Notes: generated by a model not told the origin, from the sequence alone. DNA of 6,852 nt from Sediminicultor sp035648055 (GCA_035648055.1 DASRMF010000003.1:1-6852); one strand, 5' to 3'; shown: positions 1 through 5,290, counted from the stretch's first letter. Program-made: numbers and translations.

Positions 1-2
1 TA

Positions 3-740
3 AAACAATTTGAGCGAGAAGACTTTGAAAATATCTTTGTAGTACAAAACGACCCAAAATCTCCAATCAGTGAAGCCTTCCGTACCTTACGAACAAACAT
101 AAAATTTTCCAGTTTAGATAAACCGATAAAAACCCTGCTAATCACCAGCCCTATTCCGGAAGCGGGGAAATCATCTATCTCCATTAATTTGGCTCTAACT
201 ATAGCTCAAGATAAAAATAAAGTAATTCTGATAGATGCTGATTTACGTAAACCAACAATTCATAAATTATTTAAACAGGATAATAAAATAGGACTTACCA
301 ATATTTTAGTTGAAGATAAAAAGATAAACGAAGTAATCCGAAAAATGAGTGATATCGACCCAAATTTATATTTTATTTCCAGTGGTCCCATCCCTCCTAA
401 TCCATCTGAATTACTTGGCTCTAATAAGATGAAAGAAGTACTACAGGAATTGCAAAATCAAGCTGATATAGTACTATTTGATTCTCCCCCAGTTATTGCC
501 GTTACCGATGCCTTGGTATTAGCTAATCAAGTAGATGGTGTGGTACTAGTCCTGAATTTTGGAGAAGTGACCCGGGATGCAGCCAAACAAGCAAAACAAT
601 TATTAGAAAAAGTAAAAGCAAAAATATTAGGAGTAGTTTTAAATAAAATTGATATGGAAAAAGAAGGACAATACTACCCTTACTATTCTTACTACTACGG
701 CGACGAAACAAAAAAGAAAAAACAAAAAAGAAAAAAATGA
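3..740 (+). CDS. CpsD/CapB-family BY-kinase (tyrosine-protein kinase), 5' partial
   Basis: The frame is open from the window edge (frame 3), so the true start lies upstream; 245 residues are visible. The product is a bacterial tyrosine kinase (P-loop, MinD/ParA-like fold) that sets capsule or exopolysaccharide polymerisation and export, working at the membrane with a Wzz/CpsC-type adaptor. What shows this: EAFRTLRTNI near residue 30, a Walker A region SPIPEAGKSS (about 49-58), Walker A' ILIDADLRKP (75-84), Walker B DIVLFDSPP (155-163), and a C-terminal cluster of seven tyrosines (about 224-232) followed by a Lys/Arg tail. Such clusters are the autophosphorylation site in this family. Oddity: the usual PGEGK of the P-loop reads PEAGK. 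No membrane segment is visible, but one could lie upstream. The stop overlaps the next gene by ATGA, and the cognate phosphatase lies 430 nt downstream. Confidence 0.93.
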   Translation, partial: KQFEREDFENIFVVQNDPKSPISEAFRTLRTNIKFSSLDKPIKTLLITSPIPEAGKSSISINLALTIAQDKNKVILIDADLRKPTIHKLFKQDNKIGLTNILVEDKKINEVIRKMSDIDPNLYFISSGPIPPNPSELLGSNKMKEVLQELQNQADIVLFDSPPVIAVTDALVLANQVDGVVLVLNFGEVTRDAAKQAKQLLEKVKAKILGVVLNKIDMEKEGQYYPYYSYYYGDETKKKKQKRKK

Positions 741-1087
741 AAACAAACAGTTTTAAAGATTTAATAGTCTGGCAAAAAGCATATAAATTAGTTTTAGAAA
801 TTTATAAAATTACGTGTAATTTTCCTAAATCAGAATTATACGCCTTAACTTCTCAGATGAGAAGAGCAGCAATATCAATACCTTCAAATATTTCTGAAGG
901 GTATGGTAGTGGTTATAAAAAACAATATACACGTTTTCTATCAATAGCTTATGCATCATTGTCAGAATTAGAAACACAATATCTATTAGCCATAGATTTA
1001 AAATATACGAATAGTAATGAGATTATTGAAGAATTATTTAAAGAAACTGGCAGAATGTTATATAGGATGATTCACCCTATACGCTAG
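737..1087 (+). CDS. Four-helix bundle protein (S23 / 23S rRNA intervening-sequence protein family)
   Basis: This 116-residue protein has the family hallmarks: FKDLIVWQKA at 6-15, RRAAISIPSNISEG at 42-55, and an FLSIAYASLSELET-type helix after that. The family was first seen as ORFs inside 23S rRNA intervening sequences and shares its fold with the Avd proteins of diversity-generating retroelements. Its molecular role is unknown, though a basic nucleic-acid-binding bundle is likely. It starts by ATGA overlap with the kinase stop and has no Shine-Dalgarno sequence, so translation is probably coupled. The last codons (HPIR-stop) are written in the CTATACGCTA repeat found in the gaps, which suggests the 3' end was reshaped by repeat DNA. 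A free-standing copy between a kinase and its phosphatase is unusual; a function in polysaccharide control would be guesswork. Confidence 0.9.
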   Translation: MKTNSFKDLIVWQKAYKLVLEIYKITCNFPKSELYALTSQMRRAAISIPSNISEGYGSGYKKQYTRFLSIAYASLSELETQYLLAIDLKYTNSNEIIEELFKETGRMLYRMIHPIR

Positions 1088-1150
1088 TTTCTTTTCTTTA
1101 CTTACACTTGTAGCCCGCGCTATAACTATACGCTATTACTATACGCTATT
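1077..1150 (+). repeat. CTATACGCTA repeats between the four-helix gene and cpsB
   Basis: CTATACGCTA occurs at 1077, 1126 and 1139, the last two as adjacent 13-bp units (CTATACGCTATTA), and again at 3740. The first copy contains the stop codon of the four-helix gene. The block belongs to the short-period repeat DNA that fills the other gaps of this window. Confidence 0.7.
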
Positions 1151-1167
1151 TTTACGGAGTAAAAAAA

Positions 1168-1887
1168 ATGATCGATATCCATTGCCACATCCTTCCCAAC
1201 ATGGACGACGGCCCCTCCTCCTGGGATACCTCCCTAAACATGTGCCGCCAGCAGGCAGTCGCCAACGGCATCAAAACCATCATAGCCACTCCCCACGCCC
1301 TTAATGGCATATACAAAAATCATCCTCAAGATATTGAAGAAAAGGTAAAAATCCTAAATCAAAAAATAAAAGAAAATAACCTTCCCCTACAAGTTCTACC
1401 CGGAAGCGAAGTTCACCTGAGTGCAGATATAATCGAAGCAATAAAAAATAAAGAAGTGCTAACTCTAAACAAATCAAACTATATTCTCCTGGAATTTCCT
1501 CATACCCAAATCCCGTTTCATATAGAAGAAATCCTTTTTCAAATGCAAATAATGGGTATAACTCCCATCCTTTCTCACGTAGAAAGAAATTTAAAATTTC
1601 AACAAAAACCGGCCCTACTCTCCCGACTTATTCAAAAAGGTGTCTTAGCCCAAATCACTGCCGCCAGCCTCTGCGGATTTTTTGGACCCATACCAAAAAA
1701 AATTGCCCAAAAATTCTTATCCGAAGGCTTGGTTTATAGCATTGCCTCCGACGCCCATACTGACTCTAAAAAGGGCAGGGGTTCTTTTTTTTCTCAAGCA
1801 CTAACAGAAGCCTCTAAAATCATCGGCCATCAAGCCGCCCTAAACCTAGTCCACTCCAACCCCCAAAAAATCATATCCAATCAATGA
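1168..1887 (+). CDS. CpsB/CapC-family PHP-type protein-tyrosine phosphatase
   Basis: This 239-residue metal-dependent phosphatase has a PHP (polymerase and histidinol phosphatase) TIM-barrel. It dephosphorylates the tyrosine cluster of the BY-kinase, so kinase and phosphatase together cycle the polysaccharide export complex. Metal ligands are visible as H5-x-H7 in IDIHCHILP, D13/D14 in MDDGP, H43 in TPH, E81 in GSE, H137 in LSHVERN, and D195/H197 in ASDAH. Length matches the family (about 240-260). The start is supported by GGAG at 1156-1159, eight bases ahead of ATG. It lies 80 nt after the four-helix gene, across a repeat block, and is probably still co-transcribed. Codons near both ends are C-rich at third positions (GCC, CCC, ACC), while the middle is AT-rich like its neighbours. 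The stop is the first base-pair boundary of a large inverted repeat. Confidence 0.94.
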   Translation: MIDIHCHILPNMDDGPSSWDTSLNMCRQQAVANGIKTIIATPHALNGIYKNHPQDIEEKVKILNQKIKENNLPLQVLPGSEVHLSADIIEAIKNKEVLTLNKSNYILLEFPHTQIPFHIEEILFQMQIMGITPILSHVERNLKFQQKPALLSRLIQKGVLAQITAASLCGFFGPIPKKIAQKFLSEGLVYSIASDAHTDSKKGRGSFFSQALTEASKIIGHQAALNLVHSNPQKIISNQ

Positions 1888-1987
1888 ATAGATAAGGGGG
1901 TCAGGTCTTGAAATGACACATTTTATTAACAGTAAGCAAGCATTGATGGAAAATGTGTCATTTCAAGACCTGACCCCCTTATCTATT
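1887..1987. repeat. REP/MITE-like element: 38-bp perfect inverted repeat
   Basis: Arms at 1887-1924 and 1950-1987 are perfect complements, with a 25-nt loop between. The arm carries GGGGGTCAGGTCTTGAAA and ATGACACATTTT. GGGGTCAGG-type palindromes are known to me as REP elements associated with RAYT (Y1-type) transposases in many genomes; that link is recalled, not searched. No transposase is present here. Because the arm begins at the last base of the cpsB stop codon, the hairpin could also end transcription of the polysaccharide operon, although no long T tract follows it. Confidence 0.85.
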
Positions 1988-1989
1988 AC

Positions 1990-2087
1990 GACCGGTAGAC
2001 TGTTTTTTATCTTGCATTTCTTTTCCTTTCTTCACTATATACCCGATACTCGATACTGTTTTTATCTCGCAACTTGCAACCGTGCAT
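1990..2087 (+). repeat. Mosaic short-period repeat block 1 (8-bp and 7-bp units)
   Basis: It opens with octamer GACCGGTA then GACTG (1990-2002) and a pyrimidine stretch. Heptamers follow: CCCGATA (2042), CTCGATA (2049), CTGTTTT (2056), then CTCGCAA (2066), CTTGCAA (2073), CCGTGCA (2080). The 27-nt stretch 2041-2067 recurs exactly at 3641-3667, and 2047-2071 recurs at 5199-5223. It ends one base before the -35 box of the next promoter. Confidence 0.75.
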
Positions 2088-2116
2088 TTGACACGATAAT
2101 AAGAACGATATATAAT
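2088..2116 (+). promoter_or_regulatory. Consensus sigma-70 promoter of the mazEF-like module
   Basis: TTGACA (2088-2093) and TATAAT (2111-2116) match the consensus at all twelve positions with a 17-bp spacer. Transcription would begin at about 2123, immediately at the AGGGAGGT ribosome-binding site (2123-2130), so the mRNA leader would be very short. TA modules often autoregulate at such promoters through the antitoxin; no clear operator palindrome is visible over the boxes. Confidence 0.8.
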
Positions 2117-2139
2117 CTTACCAGGGAGGTGCATAAAAT

Positions 2140-2376
2140 ATGAGAACCAAAAGAAAACTAAGTATAACGGTTGATTATAAATTATTGGAAGAAATAGAAA
2201 AAACCTCAAAGGCTCACCGCTTTTCTAAAAGCAGATTGACTGAAGAGGCCCTTAAGCTTTGGTTCAAAAAAAATACAGAAGAACTCATGGCCAAAGGGTA
2301 TAAAGAAATGGCTAAAGGAGACCAAGAATTGGCTGAGTTAGCCTTAGAAGCCCAGAGAGAGGTCATTCATGAATAA
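2140..2376 (+). CDS. Ribbon-helix-helix antitoxin, MazE/CopG-like
   Basis: A 78-residue protein with a basic N-terminal beta strand (KRKLSITVD, about 4-12) followed by two short helices (LLEEIEKTSKAHRFSKSRLTEE is the general region). This is the ribbon-helix-helix pattern of DNA-binding antitoxins. The C-terminal half (about 48-78) is charged and helical (MAKGYKEMAKGDQELAEL region), typical of the disordered tail that wraps the toxin. AGGGAGGT at 2123-2130 supports the ATG. It overlaps the toxin gene by 8 nt (antitoxin first), the standard arrangement for a type II TA operon. It should neutralise the downstream MazF and repress the operon by binding near the upstream promoter. Family assignment rests on pattern and context; sequence identity within this group is low. 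Confidence 0.85.
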   Translation: MRTKRKLSITVDYKLLEEIEKTSKAHRFSKSRLTEEALKLWFKKNTEELMAKGYKEMAKGDQELAELALEAQREVIHE

Positions 2377-2710
2377 ATTTCCCAGAAGAGGTGAAATATG
2401 GCTGGTGAATTGGAATCCTGCTCGGGGTAGAGAGCAAAAAGGCAAAAGGCCTGCCTTAATTATTCAAAATGATATTGGGAATGAAAAAGCTTCTACCAGC
2501 ATAGTTGCAGCGATATCTACTTCGATTAAACTTTACCCTATGAATGTAAAGATTGAACCTCATGAAAGTGGACTTCACGATATTTCTATGGTAAAAACCA
2601 GTCAGATACTTACCATTAGTAAAATTAGACTCGAAAAAAAATTGGGACAACTTAGTGAAGAGAAAATAGAAAAAGTAAATCAGGCCATTAAACTCAGCCT
2701 GGGGCTATAA
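2369..2710 (+). CDS. Type II toxin, MazF/PemK-family endoribonuclease
   Basis: A 113-residue protein of full family length. MazF toxins cleave RNA at short sequence motifs, stopping translation unless bound by the antitoxin. Diagnostic parts are RRGEIWLVNWNP (6-17), KGKRPALIIQND (24-35) with the conserved catalytic-type Arg27, and STSIVAAIST (42-51), which supplies the conserved Ser/Thr strand. The C-terminal LSEEKIEKVNQAI helix is also typical. GAGAGG (2357-2362), inside the antitoxin gene, sits six bases before ATG. Nothing looks broken, so the pair is probably functional. Cleavage specificity cannot be read from sequence. A long palindrome starting about 40 nt after the stop may end the transcript. 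Confidence 0.95.
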   Translation: MNKFPRRGEIWLVNWNPARGREQKGKRPALIIQNDIGNEKASTSIVAAISTSIKLYPMNVKIEPHESGLHDISMVKTSQILTISKIRLEKKLGQLSEEKIEKVNQAIKLSLGL

Positions 2711-2748
2711 AACCTCCTTCTTTCTTTCTTCTCTTAAATTAAAAAAAA

Positions 2749-2832
2749 GCAACAGCAGCATTGGTAGTGTTAGGGTGTCAAAATTGGACTTGGCCAAGTC
2801 CAATTTTGACACCCTAACATTGTTGTTGTTGT
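2749..2832. repeat. 52-bp perfect palindrome with extended G:U stem, possible bidirectional terminator
   Basis: Positions 2768-2819 form a perfect palindrome with no loop (centre TTGG/CCAA at 2793/2794). Outside it, GCAACAGCAGCA (2749-2760) can pair with TGTTGTTGTTGT (2821-2832) at all 12 positions if G:U pairs are allowed, leaving a 7-nt bulge on one side. The substitution pattern implies selection or mutation acting on an RNA, or a folded single strand. TTTTTATTA follows, so it could terminate mazF transcription. It is also REP/MITE-like in form. Confidence 0.85.
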
Positions 2833-2852
2833 TTTTATTATATTGTTATTAT

Positions 2853-2870
2853 TAGGGGTCAGGATTTGAA
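2853..2870 (+). repeat. Partial copy of the GGGGTCAGG repeat end
   Basis: TAGGGGTCAGGATTTGAA resembles the arm at 1895-1912 (GGGGGTCAGGTCTTGAAA). It may be one end of a second, eroded REP-like element. The opposite arm is not visible, so support is weak. Confidence 0.3.
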
Positions 2871-2885
2871 CCACCTTCGCTAAAA

Positions 2886-2962
2886 TTTTGCACCACCCCT
2901 GGTGCAAAAATGATACTAAAACGCGAAACTTACGAAATATTTACACTACTCCTAGTGCAAAT
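2886..2962. repeat. Two related hairpins TTTGCAC(C/T)A, iteron- or operator-like
   Basis: First hairpin: TTTTGCACCA (2886-2895), loop CCCC, TGGTGCAAAA (2900-2909). Second: ATTTACACTA (2939-2948), loop CTCC, TAGTGCAAAT (2953-2962), with one A/C mismatch; its end positions are approximate by a base. Both share the half-site TRGTGCAAA and a four-base pyrimidine loop. Their centres are 53 bp apart, about five helical turns. They lie just beyond the 3' end of the leftward HTH gene. Possible roles are protein-binding sites for that HTH product, an origin-like iteron pair, or terminators. Confidence 0.65.
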
Positions 2963-2996
2963 TTGTCATTGTGAATTATTTTTCCTCTTCATTATT

Positions 2997-3344
2997 CTAC
3001 TCCGGACATGGTAAATCCTCAGATCTAACCATCTCATAAACGTTGGTTTGATGATTTCCATCCGGCAATCTTCTCTTGTACATTTTTTTAATCAATCCAA
3101 ATTTAATTAACACTTCACGGTATTTTCTAACGCTATTTTTAGCAATTCCGAGATCTTTGGCCAATGTTTCCACAGAGGGCCAAGCATATGTTTTTTTGCC
3201 ATAACAATAACTTAACAAATCCATATAGAGGACAGATGGTCCCGGACCTATAATACCCGACCAATAATTTAAAAAATTATTATTAATCATTACAAAACCA
3301 TTTTTTGAACCTTTTCCCTCACCATGTTCAATTTCTTCTTCCAT
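2997..3344 (-). CDS. Winged helix-turn-helix protein (HTH_36-like)
   Basis: A 115-residue protein on the minus strand, the only leftward gene here. After a polar N-terminus (1-15) comes GFVMINNNFLNYW, then PSVLYMDLLSYCYGKKTYAW (about 36-55), followed by PSVETLAKDLGIAKNSVRKY (56-75), which is a clear helix-turn-helix. LIKFGLIKKMYKRRLPDG then fits a wing with NVYEM as its last strand. This is the pattern of HTH_36-type domains found in plasmid and phage replication or regulatory proteins of Bacillota and relatives. It ends soon after the wing, so there is no visible second (replication) domain. The start has AAAGGAA six bases upstream (minus strand). It is bracketed by palindromic repeats, which suggests a small mobile or plasmid-derived unit. 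A transcription regulator is the safer call. Confidence 0.75.
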   Translation of the reverse strand: MEEEIEHGEGKGSKNGFVMINNNFLNYWSGIIGPGPSVLYMDLLSYCYGKKTYAWPSVETLAKDLGIAKNSVRKYREVLIKFGLIKKMYKRRLPDGNHQTNVYEMVRSEDLPCPE

Positions 3345-3360
3345 CTTTTTTCCTTTCTAT

Positions 3361-3451
3361 AATATATTTTATGAACAGAAATTATCTCTAGAAAACAAAT
3401 ACCTTAAAATATATTACAACACGCTTTGTCTGATTTCAATAATATATTATA
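3361..3451 (-). promoter_or_regulatory. AT-rich control region of the HTH gene with three AATATATT palindromes
   Basis: AATATATT appears at 3361-3368, 3408-3415 and 3441-3448, the last extended to the 12-bp palindrome ATAATATATTAT (3439-3450). A minus-strand TATAAT is at 3451-3446, but no good -35 box lies ahead of it. The set could be operators for the HTH protein or simply AT-rich DNA. Confidence 0.3.
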
Positions 3452-3463
3452 CAATTTCTCACT

Positions 3464-3595
3464 GCAACAGCAGCATCTTTTTCTCTCTTTGTTGTTGTTG
3501 CCTTGGTAATGTTAAGATTGGTATTGTTAGGGTAGCGATTTGATACCAAAGAAAGTATCATATTGCTACCAACATTGGTATCATTTTGATACCAA
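3464..3595. repeat. Compound hairpin cluster related to the 2749-2832 palindrome
   Basis: Three structures follow one another. GCAACAGCAGCA (3464-3475) pairs with TGTTGTTGTTGC (3490-3501) with G:U allowed. GGTAGCGATTTGATAC (3531-3546) pairs with GTATCATATTGCTACC (3555-3570) with two mismatches. TTGGTATCA (3575-3583) pairs with TGATACCAA (3587-3595) perfectly. The 12-mer GCAACAGCAGCA and a 16-mer TTGGTAnTGTTAGGGT (3518-3533) are shared with the element at 2749, one mismatch in the latter. Confidence 0.7.
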
Positions 3596-3637
3596 CGCAA
3601 GTGGAAATCTATCTCTTTCTTTATCTTTTCCTAACTA

Positions 3638-3780
3638 TTTACCCGATACTCGATACTGTTTTTATCTTGCACTTTTCTTTGTATTTTGTTTCCTCATCAC
3701 TCATTACTTATTACTCATCACTGCATTTACTCCCCGCACCTATACGCTACCCTCTCTACACTAATATTTTATCCATTTTT
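3638..3780 (+). repeat. Mosaic short-period repeat block 2
   Basis: It contains the 27-nt copy of 2041-2067 (at 3641-3667), a pyrimidine stretch, then heptamers ACTCATT (3699), ACTTATT (3706), ACTCATC (3713), ACTGCAT (3720), and CTATACGCTA (3740). The 28 nt at 3696-3723 recur exactly at 6538-6565. Short open frames through this block are repeat-derived and not genes. The block runs straight into the truncated hicA, and nothing else is seen between 3596 and 3781. Confidence 0.75.
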
Positions 3781-3781
3781 G

Positions 3782-3850
3782 AGAGATGATCTTGCTAAGA
3801 GTACCTTAAATAGTATTTTAAAACAATCAGGGTTAAAGGAGGAAAAAGAG
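3782..3850 (+). pseudogene. hicA 3' remnant
   Basis: The frame encodes RDDLAKSTLNSILKQSGLKE, which matches the end of HicA mRNA-interferase toxins (the common form is ...LAKGTLRSILRQAGL...). The first two thirds are gone: the N-terminal helix, the double-stranded RNA-binding strands and the catalytic GSH motif, with no start codon. The codons just upstream are repeat DNA, so the break point is at about 3780. The frame runs on into hicB without a stop, so the original 3' end has eroded too. It sits directly ahead of hicB, the canonical hicA-hicB order. Confidence 0.7.
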
Positions 3851-3851
3851 G

Positions 3852-4037
3852 ATGGTGAAATACACTATTATTATAGAGAAGGCAGAGGGTAATTACTCTG
3901 CATACTGCCCAGACTTACCTGGATGTATTGCTACTGGTTTTACACCAGAAGAGACCATTCAGAGAATGAAAGAGGCTGTAAAATTTCATCAACCTTCTAC
4001 CAGAGCTGTGTCTATTGGAATAGCGGTTAATCAGTGA
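3852..4037 (+). CDS. HicB-family antitoxin, orphaned and probably shortened
   Basis: 61 residues: VKYTIIIEKAEGNYSAYCPD followed by LPGCIATG and TPEETIQRMKEAVKFH, the typical HicB partial RNase H-like fold. AAAGGAGG (3835-3842) is nine bases before ATG, so it can still be translated. After His46, where HicB proteins normally have a roughly 14-residue segment (EGL..DG.PIP-like), the sequence jumps to QPSTRAVSIGIAVNQ, which looks like the usual last strand. I infer an in-frame internal deletion. No separate C-terminal DNA-binding domain is seen. Its toxin partner survives only as a tail just upstream. It may be an antitoxin relic, or may still act as an antidote for another HicA. Confidence 0.8.
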   Translation: MVKYTIIIEKAEGNYSAYCPDLPGCIATGFTPEETIQRMKEAVKFHQPSTRAVSIGIAVNQ

Positions 4038-4086
4038 ATCAGGGAATGCTTTACTAAATCAAAATTGACAGGCTTTTCGGAAGTAA

Positions 4087-4164
4087 GGGGTCGGATTCAC
4101 CCGACCCGTCTTATGCACATACGTAGGAAACAAAAGGGGACTGACTACTCCCCTTTTGTTTCCT
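4087..4164. repeat. Twin hairpins, REP-like
   Basis: Hairpin one: GGGTCGG (4088-4094) with CCGACCC (4101-4107), six-base loop. Hairpin two: a perfect 16-bp stem, AGGAAACAAAAGGGGA (4125-4140) with its complement at 4149-4164, eight-base loop. GGGGACTG...CCCC palindromes are common REP-type repeats. The cluster fills much of the 4038-4348 gap. A 75-codon open frame crossing both hairpins is not credible as a gene. An octamer-like pair GACTGATA/GACCAAGT lies at 4253-4268. Confidence 0.75.
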
Positions 4165-4168
4165 GTTC

Positions 4169-4197
4169 TTGTCAGAAGGATAAAAATAGTGTAATAT
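4169..4197 (+). promoter_or_regulatory. Possible promoter of the nucleotidyltransferase module
   Basis: TTGTCA (4169-4174), 17-bp spacer, TAATAT (4192-4197). This gives 5/6 and 4/6 matches to consensus. It lies about 150 nt ahead of the first gene of the pair and just after the twin hairpins. Weak evidence. Confidence 0.3.
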
Positions 4198-4348
4198 GGT
4201 TTTATAAAGAGAACAAGATGAGTAATTTATTCTCTGTCTCTGTATTTTCTCCGACTGATAGACCAAGTAAGTACAGTAAATCAGCTAACTAAAAAAAGAT
4301 TATCTTATTTGAAAGGAATTACGAAAAGAGAAGGAAGAGGTTGCAACT

Positions 4349-4564
4349 ATGGATATTAAAAAACGTCCAAATTATAAAATATACCTTCAGGTGCTTCGTC
4401 AAATGTCGCCTGAAAAAAGATTGCTTAAAGCATTTGAGTTGTCTGAATTTACCAGGCAGCTTTTTATCCATGGGTTACACGAGAGGTTCCCAAATCTTAG
4501 CGATGAAGAATTTAAAAAAATACTTTTGGAGCGTCTGGATAAATGTCACAACAGGAATTATTAA
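4349..4564 (+). CDS. Small conserved companion of a nucleotidyltransferase (antitoxin-like candidate)
   Basis: A 71-residue protein, mostly helical and charged: LRQMSPEKRLLKAFELSEFT (about 15-34), RQLFIHGLHERFPNLSDEEF, then a conserved-looking end LDKCHNRNY. I recognise this as a small family usually encoded just ahead of a nucleotidyltransferase gene; it has no named domain that I can cite with certainty. An AGGAAGAGG-type site at 4332-4340 precedes ATG by eight bases. It overlaps the next gene by 22 nt, so the two are translated together. By analogy with two-gene NTase TA systems it may be the antitoxin, but this is inferred from arrangement alone. Confidence 0.8.
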   Translation: MDIKKRPNYKIYLQVLRQMSPEKRLLKAFELSEFTRQLFIHGLHERFPNLSDEEFKKILLERLDKCHNRNY

Positions 4565-5109
4565 AAAAGGTTATTCAAGTACTCAATCAAGCTGGAACCC
4601 AATACATGATAACAGGTTCTGTTGTTTCAAGTTTACAAGGTGAACCACGGTCTACCCATGATATAGACATGGTTATTGCCATTCAGAAGTCAGTAGCAAA
4701 AAGATTAGTCGAAGCCTTTCCTCCACCCGATTTTTATTTAGATGAAGATAACATTCTTGATGCAATTAAAAGGCAGAGTATGTTTAATCTAATTGATGTA
4801 AACACCGGCGATAAAGTTGACTTTTGGATATTAACTGATGAGCCTTTTGACCAGTCGCGTTTTTTACGCAAGATTTCTGAAGAGTTTATGGGGCTAAAAA
4901 TACTAATATCAAGTCCGGAAGACACAATTTTAGCTAAATTGAGATGGGCAAAACTCTCCGGTGGAAGTGAGAAGCAATTTACAGATGCCTTGCGGGTTTA
5001 TGAAGTACAATATGGGAAGTTAGATATAGATTACTTGGAACAGTGGGCAAAGAAATTAGACGTTGGATCATTATGTAAACGGTTAGTGGACGAAGCGGAA
5101 ACAGTATAA
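4543..5109 (+). CDS. Nucleotidyltransferase-fold protein (AbiEii/MNT-like)
   Basis: A 188-residue protein of the DNA-polymerase-beta-like nucleotidyltransferase superfamily. The first motif GS (25-26) is followed by THDIDMVI with the D40-x-D42 metal-binding pair, and a third acidic residue is plausible at D93 in KVDFWI. The C-terminal part is helical (SSPEDTILAKLRWAKLSGGS region), resembling the ISSPEDTIL.KL pattern of AbiEii-like and DUF6036-type proteins. Some relatives are TA toxins that add nucleotides to tRNA ends; substrate here is unknown. GGAG at 4528-4531 precedes the ATG by 11 bases. All catalytic motifs are present, in contrast to the second nucleotidyltransferase in this window. 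Confidence 0.88.
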   Translation: MSQQELLKKVIQVLNQAGTQYMITGSVVSSLQGEPRSTHDIDMVIAIQKSVAKRLVEAFPPPDFYLDEDNILDAIKRQSMFNLIDVNTGDKVDFWILTDEPFDQSRFLRKISEEFMGLKILISSPEDTILAKLRWAKLSGGSEKQFTDALRVYEVQYGKLDIDYLEQWAKKLDVGSLCKRLVDEAETV

Positions 5110-5139
5110 TTGACACACGGCAGCTAAATACTAAATACC

Positions 5140-5290
5140 AACGACTTTTGTTTTTTTATCTTGTATCTTTCTTTGTATTTTATTTCTTTTTCAATATATA
5201 CTCGATACTGTTTTTATCTCGCATTTCTTTTATCTTGTATTTTTTATTAACTGTAAACTATAAACTGACAACTAAAAACTAAAAACTGTC
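5140..5290 (+). repeat. Mosaic short-period repeat block 3
   Basis: A pyrimidine-rich stretch is followed by the CTCGATACTG...CTCGCA segment (5199-5223, copy of 2047-2071). Then come six back-to-back heptamers: AACTGTA (5249), AACTATA (5256), AACTGAC (5263), AACTAAA (5270), AACTAAA (5277), AACTGTC (5284). No gene is visible between 5110 and 5311. Confidence 0.8.

Noticed and set aside
523..711. Minus-strand open frames inside genes (also at 2456-2650, 4734-4925 and 6345-6542)
   Set aside because: They are antisense to well-supported genes or repeats and show no protein family features.
2041..2087. Integron attC sites as an explanation of the TA cassette array
   Set aside because: No RYYYAAC/GTTRRRY core pair arranged as in attC and no integrase gene in the window.
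1913..2143. 76-codon open frame after cpsB
   Set aside because: It covers the inverted repeat, the repeat block and the mazEF promoter; no family resemblance.
2853..2875. tRNA 3' end (minus strand reads GGTTCAAATCCTG, T-arm-like) as an attachment site
   Set aside because: The T stem does not pair properly and no other arm of a tRNA is present; similarity to the GGGGTCAGG repeat explains it better.
3540..3789. Overlapping open frames with Leu/Tyr/Thr-rich products
   Set aside because: They translate pyrimidine-rich repeat DNA; similar strings appear in other gaps, so they are not genes.
4065..4292. 75-codon plus-strand open frame
   Set aside because: It is built across two perfect hairpins and has no recognisable protein pattern or ribosome-binding site.
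5110..5137. TTGACA at 5110-5115 as a promoter
   Set aside because: The position 17 bp downstream has only a poor TAAATA-like -10, and the next gene is 175 nt away.
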